A stretch of DNA of 64,000 bases from Morinoia aosen. Taxonomy: Eukaryota > Arthropoda > Malacostraca > Amphipoda > Talitridae. Made by a program: the position numbers and the translations under genes. Each line of letters opens with the position of its first letter. Positions within the stretch are counted from its first letter, which is position 1. Of this stretch, positions 11,401-23,400 are shown one piece after another. The notes beneath the pieces were generated by a model. The model was not told where the DNA came from and searched no databases. It saw nothing but the letters and a program-made list of their open reading frames with translations. Location: positions 66,855,436 to 66,919,435 of the forward strand of contig CM059564.1 of the NCBI GenBank assembly GCA_030386875.1, in the 5' to 3' direction.

Positions 11401-14400
11401 GTGACCACCAGTGGGTCCCTTCGCGGGAAACTTTACGAAACCAATTCAGGTGTTTGTGATTAATGCTTAGGTGACAGGTTTCAATTTTGGCACTTTTTTC
11501 AAAGATATTCAAGGAGTATGAAGTGTATATGATTTACGTACCAGTCATGGACCGTCCCTGAACTCGTGCCACGCTCGCTAGCGATGGTGACAGCCACGCA
11601 TACAAGATACGTGGCTCCCCTCCCTCATGCGTTAACGCTAATTCCAGCCAGCTTACGAAATGCGAGCGTTAGCATTCAGGATTTTGAATGACATTCTGTT
11701 ATGCTCTGAGCATACGAATTTCCTTTCATTTACTGTCCAGTTAAATACCACTATTTTCTAATTCCTTGCTGCTATCGTGTCATTTTTTACATCTAGTTTC
11801 GTCTACTAGTTAACTTTTGGAAATTTATTGGTTACGTATCAGAATGTTAAACAATTATGAACTTTTAAAGATAATATTGATCTTCACGAATTTTATTTTC
11901 TTTGGCATTCCAGTTGCGTTTCGCTTTTCGTGTCACATTCTGTGCGCAGGAACTTTGGGATAATGGTGAAAATGTTACGATATACATCTGTACGGAAAAA
12001 TACGGAAAGTTAGCATGTACACTTACGTTCGTGTAAGCTGGCTTTATGTTCTGGCGTACATGGGAAAATTTGTGTATTGGAACGTCTCTCATATCCTCGT
12101 GGCTCACTATAGGGTGACCAGTACTCATAGGGTAGATTTTTTTTCACAGAATTTTCTTGATGGGACCCCCTAAAAAGGTAAGGTTGATAGAAAAAATGAT
12201 ACTGGTAAAGTTTCAGACCATTTGAACATCGTTAACCCGTGCCCCAACGGCCTCAAAGTTCTGAAAAATTGCGAAAAATGCCATTTTCCCATCAAGAAAA
12301 TTCTGCGAAAAAAAATCTACCCTATGAGTACTGCCCACCCTAATGGCTCACGTATTAAAAACCAAATCTTCTTTCCTCAGAAGTATTTTGCACATGTGAC
12401 TGGCTAGCACTGTCATTCTGCGCATCGTTATTGGGTAGATTTTAAGGTTTACCATTTGTAGCGGACCTTATATGAGCGGCAACTTGTAGGTCTACTGCAA
12501 AAGATTACGTGCTGAACTTTCTTGTGTTGGTGTTACCTCTCTGTGCACTGATCAATCAAGAATAAGCCTCACTGATGCATAGGACTTGTTGGCACTCAAT
12601 GTGGATCCTTATTCGACTTCCTGATTTACAATCCTGCATGCGAGACCCACTCTCAGTCGAGCCTGGCATCGATTTCTGTAGCGCAAGGTAGACGTGGACC
12701 CGTATACAGGATACGCCTTCCCGCCCAGGCTGCGTGCGGCCGTCGCCATCATTCGATACTCTTCTACCTCGTAATTAGCGAACCCCTCGTAGATTTTACG
12801 CTTTAGGCCTCAACAACATCATAACATGAAACTTCAGTCTACCTACGTGCGTGGGTTCGCTGATTATATGAAGCCTTTCTTTCCCTCAGCTGCTCCGCAT
12901 TATTTTAGATGATTTGTAGTCTTGAGACGGTCACAGCTGACCTCCTCTAATAACAAAATCGACGTACATGCGCAGGTGTGCTTTTGTGGTACACTGCTCT
13001 CAACGTACCTTGAATGTTGAAGGCCAGTGAATCATACAAGTGGCTGTCAGAGTGTATTCTAGCAGTGAAAAAATTCCTGTGCAGTAAAGTTTTTGTTGTG
13101 ATTTTATTATTTGATGTTGATAGTCCACGGCTTCGGTATCATTTAGGTAGTGATCCTAGGTTGCATTTCTAATTTTTTTGTTTGTTCGTATCGTTGCGGC
13201 ATCTCTCATTAATTTCCAAGGTCGGAATGAAATTTTCTGTCTTCTCGTCATCAAATCAATAGTGAAGTAGTTTTCCCAGGGGAACTATGTGAGGGCCCGA
13301 GCTAAAGGTTAGGTAGGCTTCTTTTTTGTTGTAATAAAATAGGTTTTTGTTTTGTTACGGACCATCTTTTTTCGGTTCACTGCTGTCCTGTTTTTCAGCA
13401 CCTACTACTTTCTTCTTCAACTTTTTTCTTGTTTCATGAACTTCTTTCCTAGCTTACTGTTTCTGTGCACCTTGTGCATAGATTCCGCGTTCCCTCAACT
13501 CCATACTAAATGGTGCCTTCCTCTTTCCTCTCTTGGAACATCTTTGTCGTGGTGAAGGGAGGCTAAAACTTTCTTATATAATAATAATAATAATAATAAA
13601 GTGAAGTAGTTTATCTAGTTAATCATGCGTCCATTTCTATTTATTGTAATATTTAGTATGCTGCCACCAACATATAAATGTATATATGTTATATCTTTTA
13701 CGATGATGTATGTTGAATAATGATGTATATTTTGGGTAAGGTATCGTGGACTTGTTTCGTGTCAATCTCACATTTTTTTTAAAACAAATAAGAATCGATA
13801 CACCTGAGATAAAGTTTACAATTTACTACTAAAGAGCCAATCTGTTGATTGGCTTGTTGATTTTCAATTGATAACTATACGTTCTTGTTCGTGCTACGAG
13901 CTGAGAGATAAGTAACCAAATGCAGTTTCATAAAGCGAATGGATCAGGATGATCAGCTCTATGAGAGTTGTTGCAAACGATTGGCAGGAGTGGGCGATTG
14001 CGCCTTGAGTACTCAGTAGAAAATCCATAATTTCTTGGCTGTCGAGCACTTCGGCACAATGGCGATCGCAGGTAGTTTTCATGCATGGGATTTACAGGGG
14101 GAAGGCTGACTCCTCATTCACTGACTTTGATAATATAAGAGTGCGATAGCCCACACCCAAGTGGTTGAGGGTCACGGAGTGTAATCACGCTCTCTTAACT
14201 TTGATGGTGTAGGGACTTACTACTACCGTCGGTTATACCAGGAGAACCAGGCGGTTCGAACCCAACGGCCTAAGTCGAACGAATTCATTCGAACGAGGTT
14301 TAGGAAATATCAAAATTATGAATCGATACGTTATTAATGAATTCCTATTATGAAATTCCTCCTACAATATCGAAATATTGGATTATAAAATGAGGTAATA

Positions 14401-17400
14401 GAGATCTGAAGATGCCTTTAACAGCGGTTGCAGGAAACTTTAAAACGCTTGGCGTAGGGAAAACGCAGATGTAACGCGTTTTGACTGTGATGCTGCCGTT
14501 GTTTGGGGAAACTTTATGCTGAGGGAAAGCTTCGGGAATATTCGTAGAAATTCGCAGGAATCTTTTGGAGAGTCAAAGTGAATACGCGAGCCTATGGCAA
14601 CACTTGTTCCACAGCGCAGAAATATCCGTAGGTAGACGAGAGGTATGATGAATCATATGATTTTTTTTGTGTTTCTTTATGAAAAATATGTGCATTTCTT
14701 ATTTCATTTTACATGGCTACAATGATTTTTAACTTTATAAAATACGAGCCGTTTTAGTTGTGACTGTGATTTACGTTTTTTTTTATTTATTGGTGAAATT
14801 TAGTTATCACTGATTGAATATAGCCTTTTGCAAAAATTGGGTACCGTGCCATTTGTTCATCCAGTTTATTTAATTTTGTCAGATAATTTTGTATATGCTA
14901 ATTCGCATGCTTCACAGTGCACCTAGTTGTCTAAAATGAAAAAAATATTGTCATCAGCACAGCGGGCGCACTGCGGGTACGACATAAACTGCGAAGTTAT
15001 GTTACTAGAAATAGATGTTTTCGTTCGTACACGTTATTTAACAACATCATGCTGGTCGATTTGCACCGTGATGCCATAGCTATCTTTTTTAGAAGACGCA
15101 CGTAAAACCGAAAAAAGTCTCTGCCGCTCAGTTGCAGGTTTGCTGTGTGTGCATTAGAGTTTAAGCTTTAGTTTCTGCTATTCTTCAATAAATCGAATGG
15201 GAACCCTCAACTAACGCAGGTTTGATTAACGAATAGGTGTTCTACTTTTCTACATCGTGAACATACGAATGGAAAAAATCAAACGCAATACCTGTCTCCA
15301 GAGATTCACTTTTTTGAGCCATTCAGAAGTGAAATAATCATACCGGAGTCATTCGTTGTTCCTTGAGAAAGCTTAATTTACATTTGTACTTTAGTATCTC
15401 ATCACAAAAGTTGAGCCCATTTTAAAAGATATACGTTCAAAACAAATTAGTGCTGGTGAATTAGAATGTATAATACAATGTCCAGAGATCTGTCACTAGG
15501 CGGCGTGTTTCAGGCACAGCTGCCGTTGCTGCAGCTGCTATTGATAATAAAAGATAAGGCTCGTAGCGCTGGTGCATGCATGCACATACTTGTGCTAATC
15601 CTACGAGACGTCCTTGTGCTGTAAGAGCTCATCTCGCATGTAAGAGGACGGGCTCGTCATCATACACTCCTCACAGAGCGCAGGCAGCTCGTGCATACAC
15701 GACATCAGAATCATCTCGTGATCTCTGATTTTATCTCAACCTGCTCGTTTGGTATTCATGTGGGTCTCAGTCATCACGTCTGTTCATGCATGCTGGCTGA
15801 CCCCTTACAAAACGCACTGCTGTCGCTTGTGTTATTCGCCGCTGATGAAATTTGTTGCTTGTCTAGTCAACTAAACTGGCCGATTGCGTCTCATATTTTT
15901 TCGGTCCTCTACTGCCCTGATTTTTCAACACCTACTACTTCCTTCTTCAGCTTTTGTCTGGTTTCATGGACTTCTTCCTCAATTTACTGTTTTTATGCAC
16001 CTTGTGCATGGATTCCCCGTTCCCTTAACTCCATACTAAATGGTATCTTTCTCTTTCCTCTCTTTAGAACGCCTTCGCTGCGGTTTGGGAAGCTTAAATT
16101 AACATCTAATCTAATCTAATCTAATCTAATCTGGCTAATTGCTTCTTGATATATGTATATTCCCTTGCGGTAGTGGACTACTGTGTTCTGCGAGATTGTG
16201 TTTTCTGTTAGTTCAGAAAAACTCTCTTTGGTAGATTCTGTTTTTGGCTAAAGGTTTTGGGGTGAAAACTAAAATTTTGAGTCTTGTTTCATAGTTTTAA
16301 TTTCACCAAAAGTGAGTTCTCCATTGCGACTTCACTGAAATACTGTTTTTGTACCTCTATGGTCACCCTCCCCTACTGGCTGTGTACCTCTATGGTCCCC
16401 CTCCCCTATTGGCTGTGTACCTCTATGGTCACCCTCCCCCACTGGCTGTGTACCTCTTTGCTCACCCTCCCCTATTGGCTGTGTACCTCTATGGTCACCC
16501 TCCCCCACTGGCTGTGTACCTCTATGGTCACCCTCCCCCACTGGCTGTGTACCTCTATGGTCACCCTCCCCCACTGGCTTTGTGCCCCAGCGGCTGCACG
16601 CACCCCCACCATGGCGTGCTGTTGGCCTCTCCATCTTCCCCTGCCGCTGCCGCCTTATCATCGCTCCAGCCCACAGCAGCTCCCTGGTCTTGTGTTCACA
16701 CTGAGAAAAAATATAGGGTCATTTCGACACATTTAAGCGTGTCATACGTTTGTCACAAAACCGGCACACAATTGTGTGTCATGGAGGCGACATGACACAC
16801 TTTAGTGTGTTACATGACACACTTAGGGCCGTCATGACACACCTAGGGGAAATCTACGGAACCTAAAACATAGATTTAACTTACTCCCACCATACCCCTC
16901 TGACTCGCCCGTGGATCAAGAAAAATGGCTATACAGGATTATTGAACTACGAGCATTTGAGGCTTATGGTGTATCAACTCTTGACTTTCAAATTTAAAAT
17001 TATCACTAGATTTCCACAGAACAAAATCAGTTCTTAATAAAGTCAGCATATTAAGCAATTTTACAGACAGCATTAAAACATTACATACCGTAGTGTAAAG
17101 AAACTTCGACTCAGAATAAATTTCTGAACAGATTAATTGAAATCAGCAAGTAAATTGAGAACATCTTCAATAATTTCTTCACAACAATGTTAAATGTATA
17201 TTAACACGATATATGAGTTTGAATCCTGTGACGGTTACAATACTTATATTCATTGAATAAAGAAAGCCCTGTATTCTTAACGAATTGTATTCTAAATAAC
17301 TAAGAACTTTCACGCGCTACAAATAGGTTTCAACATGACCATATCCTACATTCATTCATTCAAATAAAAACAGCATCAGTTCAGTTCGCCCATTTTATTC

Positions 17401-20400
17401 AACACTGAAATACACATTTTCTCGGTAGATATTTCTCAGAAAATTAATAATTGAAGTCTAAACAGTAAAAAAAGGTGAAACAAATTCAGCACTAAATGTT
17501 CATCTACTTAGAACTGGAAGTCATAAAAATTATTCAACATTTAGGATAAATTCTGTGTACATCTGTGAGAAATTTTCCGCATACGTAATCAAAAAATGTT
17601 ATAACAACTAAAAACATATATTTTCACTTTTAATTTCATATTTAATATGAAACGTAAAGGTCTCATGCTATATATAGTACATGAATTCTCTATTTTGAAA
17701 CAAAAAGTTCCCAAAACAAAAGTTACACAAGTAACATTCTACTTTCTCGCCACACCTTTAGCAATGTTGAATCGCATTTTACACAAGAAAGAAATAAAAT
17801 ATTTTTCTATCAATAATAAATCAAGTTAATGAATAGTATTATTATATTATAGGACTCTAAGTGAAATAAAAAAATCTTCTCTATACTCATTTCCAGGTGA
17901 ACCTTGATATATTCATACGAAAGGAAATAATTTAGTTCTCCTTTTAGTTTCACAATAAATTTAAGTTCTTGTAAAATAACGCATGTCTTACGCAATGGTT
18001 AAAAGATTTCATTGTGGAAATTGAAATAAATTTCCAAACACTTATCTCGCATAAATGAAATCATGATTCATCTCCACACAGAATGATTATATTTTCATTT
18101 AAGAAATACTTTGAAAATTATTTATACCGGTCAAGTTTTCCACTTTTACCCAAATAACGAAATGAAAGTGAAGAATCAAATATTAAAACGTCTGTTTGAA
18201 CGTTCCCAAATAAATCCAAGAACTTTCGAAAGAGCGGAAAATATTTTATTTATAACTTTGGGTTCCATAAAAAACAGCAATTGTTGCAAATTTGGACAAA
18301 GTCGTACACTGCTGTAGAGAAAATATTCTTCAAGTTGTAACAGCGAAAAGGATTCTACCCGATTTTATCACCTATAGGAATTCTTATTAATAACTGTGGC
18401 AAAACAGCTTAATAATAGTATTTTCTAACACGACTAATAGAACATTACATATTACTAATAGCAGTTCAAGGAATTGGACGCTATAAATCAGATAATTCTA
18501 CTCCTTTTCACTTAAAATTAATCTAAGTCAAGTTCAATTTAATCCAAGTCAAGTTCAATTTAATCCATGTCAACTTCAATTTAATCCATGTCAAGTTCAA
18601 TTTAATCAAAGTCAAGTTCGAATTAATCCAAGTCAAGTTCGAATTAGTCCAAGTCAAGTTCAATTTAATCCAAGTCAAGTTCAATTTAATCCAAGTCAAG
18701 TTCGAATTAGTCCAAGTCAAGTTCAATTTAATCCAAGTCAAGTTCAATTTAATCCAAGTCAAGTTCAATTTAATCCAAGTCAAGTTCAATTTAATCCAAG
18801 TCAAGTTCAATTTAATCCAAATCAAGTTCAATTTAATCCAAATCAAGTTCAAATTAATCCAAGTCAAGTTCAAATTAATCCAAGTCAAATTCAAATTAAT
18901 CCAAGTCAAGTTCAATTTAATCCAAGTCAAGTTCAAATTAATCCAAGTAAAGTTCAAATTAATTCAAGTCAAGTTTAAATTAATCCAAATCAAGTTTAAA
19001 TTAATCCAAGTCAAGTTCGAATTAATTCAAGTCAAGTTCAAATTAATCCAAGTCAAGTTCAAATTAATCCAAGTCAAGTTCAAATTAATCCAAGTCAAGT
19101 TCAAATTAATCCAAGTCAAGTTCAAATTAATCCAAGTCAAGTTCAAATATATCCAAGTCAAGTTCAAATTAATTCAAGTAAAAATCGAATTCATCCAACC
19201 CTCAGCTGAGTTAAAAAAATGATACAATCACTTGTTAATTTGAGCTTTTTTGTGTTAAATGTGGATCTATTGGATGTGATGAGCAAGACAGGTTTCGAGG
19301 ATTTATTTACACTCAAATATATCTATATACGTGAAATTTTACTTTATCACATGTATGAAATCATACAAAAGATTATCATCAGATACTTAAGATTATCATT
19401 GGACGATATGTAGATTTAATCTTTAGAAGGAATATAGAAATGCGATTCACTGAGTACTAATGTACGATTCCGTTTGAGTACAATTACATTACTACCCAGA
19501 TACATTCCTTCACGAGCAATGAAAATATTGCCATCCACTTTAATTCCGTGTTAGTCAATGTGAAGAAATGTAGGATCCATTTACAATACACAATAATAAT
19601 ACAAGAAACAATAATTCTAACATAATGCTGATCTTATTTGTGTGAGTTTACAATTCAATACATAATATTATCAAGACTTGAATATTCATTAAATGATTAT
19701 CATTAAAGTTATTTAAGTCTTGAAAGCATCATATATTGAATTGTAAACACACACAAATAAAATCAGCATTGAGTTAGTAACATTGTTTCTTATATTATTA
19801 TTGTGTATTGTAAGTGGATCCTACATTTCTTCACATTGACTAACACGGAATTAAAATGGATGGCAATGTTTTCATTGCTCGTGAAGGAATGTATCTGGGT
19901 AGTAATGTAATTGTACTCAAACGGAATCGTACATTAGTACTCAGTGAATCGCATTTCTATATTCCTTCTAAAGATTAAATCTACATATCGTCCAATGATA
20001 ATCTTAAGTATCTGATGATAATCTTTTGTATCATTTCATACATGTGATAAAGTAAAATTTCACGTATATAGATATATTTGAGTGTAAATAAATCCTCGAA
20101 ACCTGTCTTGCTCATCACATCCAATAGATCCACATTTAACACAAAAAGGCTCAAATTAACAAGTGATGGTATCATTTTTTAACTCAGCTGAGGGTTGGAT
20201 GAATTCGATTTTTACTTGGATTAATTTGAACTTGACTTGGATTTATTTGAACTTCACTTGGATTTATTTGAACTTGACTTGGATTAATTTGAAGTGAAAA
20301 AGGTGTAGTGACAATCAATTTCTTACAATAGTACGGATATTTCCAGTTCTACGTAAATCAGAGAATGTTGGAACAAACGAAAAGCTACATTAATCCTTTT

Positions 20401-23400
20401 AGTATCATATTTACTTCAAGTTCATGAAAAAAGGTCTCATGCAACATAATGAAACATTCTCTCTATTCTGAAACGGTGAAATAATTTCCTATTGCGTTTT
20501 TTTCGCACAAATGAAATTCTCATTCACTGTAAATCAATTCTCATTCACTGTAAAGTAACCGTGTTCCTTTGGAACTCAATACGAGTATAAACGAAAAATT
20601 TTCACTCCAAACCACAACGCAACCTCAAGCTATGTCAAATGGCCATGACTCGGGATGTGTTGACGGCCACTGGCAGCGATACAGAGATCTTTTGGTGGAG
20701 GTGAGGACTGGACGAGGTTGTCGCATCTCCTGGTCGAGTTACGGGCACCGGATCCTGCGAGCCTGTTCTGCTCAAGTAAGAATACATGCAATGAATTTTT
20801 ATCAACAAATTTAACACATTTTTTATATGATGTTAGTAAAACTGTTGCTTTGATGAGCATCGATGGCATAGGGTGGCATCGATGGCATAGTGTGATTAAC
20901 CTGTAGGGTCAGATTCGCGGTCTTGCTGAAGTTCAGTTATTAATTTTCATTAATAATTTATTTTTACGCTCAACATTAAGATTCTCTTAACCACAACATA
21001 CGCGATCCAAAGAAAGCAAGGAGAAGAGACAAACATTTAGTAGATTTAATTTAATTATTAGTTAGTGTAAGCCTCCCTCTCCGCAACAAAGGCGATCTAA
21101 AGAGAGGAAGGTAGAAGGCACCATCTAGTATGAAGTTAAAGGAACATGGAATCTATGCAGAAAAGGCACAGAAACAGTAAGATGAGAAAGAAGTTCATGA
21201 AACAAGATCAAAGTTCAAGAAGAAAGTCGTAGGTGGTAAAACACAGGACAGCAGTGAACCGAAAAAAGATGGTCCGTAACAAAACAAACACCTATTCTAT
21301 TAAAAAAAAGCCTACCTAACTCTCGACTCGGGCCCTCACATTTTCTCCCTGGGAGCGCTAATTCCCATAGATACAACAGCTGTACCCCCAGAGGGGACAA
21401 ACATTTAGTATCGACTGTTTAAAACACTGAACTTATGCACAAAGTGATTCCCAGCAAGGGTACCCTGCACATTGAAACAGCAGGTTCGGATTGCAATAGA
21501 AAAAGAAAAGTCATGAAAGTCAACGAAGAGGATATGAAAACTAAAAATCAAGGTGGTCGGGAAAGAAAGAAGTCTCAAGGGCCTATCAATACCTGAGATA
21601 ACCCAGCAGTATCCTATTGCCTTTTTAATGCCTCCGACAACTTATGCTGTGAATTGTTTGATCTGCTAAGAGATCAGCTGATCGACACTGAACCTTGATC
21701 AGCTGATCAACGCAACCTGGAACTAGAAAGGGAAGTTTTGCTTTATAATGAAATTTTAATTCTTTGTTCATGAATGATACAAAGGAGACTGTTTGAATAA
21801 TTAAGACTTTATACGGAATAGGTAAGTTTGTTGGGTACATCATGAGTGCTGTAAATTTCACTATCTTCGTTAGACGGAGTATAATGCTGAGTGCTGAGTG
21901 TACCTTGAATTAAGAGCTGGGTAGTAAATACCTAAATTTTCTGAACAAGTATTCCATCACAGTTGTACAGCTAATGACTTCAACTCCATATTAGGGTTAT
22001 ATAAATTTGAATTTTACTTGGATTAATTTAACTTTGGCTTGAATCAAATTGATCTTGACTTGGACTAAACTGAACTTGACTTGAATTCATTTGAAGTAGG
22101 CTTGGATTATTCGAACTTGACTTGGATTAATTTGAATTTGACTTGGATTAATTCGAAGTGAAAAAGGTGAAGTCTGAAGACGAGGCCTAATTGTCACTTA
22201 CTTGAGTTTTATCTTATGGAAGGTCGCGCAGCAGCATTTAGGATGGCAGCTATCGAAACCGTAGCAACTTGCAAGCCCGACTGCTATGTCAGCGTCCTTC
22301 AAAAGCGTAGACCTCTTCTCCTTCTGCCACAAGTCTCTCGCATGTGGCTGGATCCAAATGTTTGGACCGTCGAAGATGATCATCGGTAATGGCTCCTGGA
22401 TAAAAAAAGAAAAATTTTAGTATGTGTGTCACTTATAATCTTGAGAAATTGGACCTGAATACAATAAAACTTTTACAATTTAGTTTGTTTAAATGCTTGC
22501 TTGGTCGTTTGTAAGTTTATTAGCATACATGATATGCATTTGAGAATAACGTTCGACTACATTTTCAGTAGAGGAAATAAATTTGCGACGAAATAAATTT
22601 CCTCGCATTGTAGTACGAACATGATGGGTTTAAGTACTTATTTCTCTAGAAATTCATATCTCTAAATTCGTGCATATGAAGACTGACTTAATGGATAATT
22701 ACTTGTTATGATTTAACATTAGGAAAATTTCCGTTAGAAAAAATTCATCTCCAAGACAGCAGCGAAATCCAGAATTCCTTTCATTAGTGTAAGTAATTTA
22801 ATCTCTACTCTGCACGCCAACTCTACAATGAAGGAATAATTATCAAATTACAACAAATGATTTTCTCTTTTTCCATATGAAATTTTTGCCTGCACTCATG
22901 CGTTCGCTTGGACTTTACCAACTGCCTTCAGAAGACAAATGTTTCATTTTCATTTTTTATTAATAATTGAGAGACAAAAACTGCCAGAGTAACAATACAA
23001 TGAAGTTCTTACCTTTTTACTTGTTTTCACAGAGCGAGGTATGGACACCTCACAAGACACTTGTAGTATTCAAGCTGCATAATTCCATGAGATTACCTCG
23101 CAATGCATCGATGATATTCATCTCAGTGATTCCCACAAATTCAACGCATATCTGAAAAAATTAGGGTTATATGTTATTATACATGACAAATAAAAAATAT
23201 ACTCTAGCATGATTTTTTCCTTACCTAGAGAGGTGTCGTCTTACAATTATTGTTTTTATTTTCATCATCACAATGTGGAACATCCGACAGCCAAAATTTT
23301 CATTTTGTGGACGAACTTCAAAGCTCGACTGCCTTCGCTCTGTGCGGAATTCCCGTAGCATACGTACTGAAACCCAATGTTAAAATTCACAAATTTTTAC

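Larger units (their letters stand above)
18498..20308. mobile_element. Foldback-like element with long inverted arms
   Basis: About 500-bp arms (about 19197-19690 and 19704-20196) are near-identical reverse complements around a centre at about 19697, with almost no spacer. Outside them are 21-bp subrepeats in opposite orientations, about 33 copies on the left and only about four on the right. Outermost short inverted ends are CTACTCCTTTTCACTT and AAGTGAAAAAGGTGTAG. Long arms made partly of tandem subrepeats resemble foldback-type DNA transposons. I found no transposase frame and no clear target-site duplication. Confidence 0.75.

Noticed and set aside
13352-13555. 67-codon frame in 13352-13555
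   Set aside because: It lies wholly inside retroelement copy C, and the equivalent positions in other copies are not consistently open.
16108-16132. (TCTAA)n run resembling insect telomere repeats
   Set aside because: Insect telomeric DNA is (CCTAA)n. This run is the tail of retroelement copy D and the same tail is seen at copies G and J.
16332-16795. Overlapping 110-150 codon open frames on both strands in the 33-bp repeat
   Set aside because: The repeat length is a multiple of three, so any stop-free unit stays open in several frames at once. No splice or start context supports translation.
18523-18957. 144-codon minus-strand frame made of LNLTWIK-type repeats
   Set aside because: It is a by-product of the 21-bp subrepeat (7 codons per unit) in the foldback arm, not a protein gene.
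19219-20175. Two mirror-image 64-codon frames that look like duplicated genes
   Set aside because: They are the same sequence in the two arms of the palindrome. Composition is AT-driven and no domain is seen.
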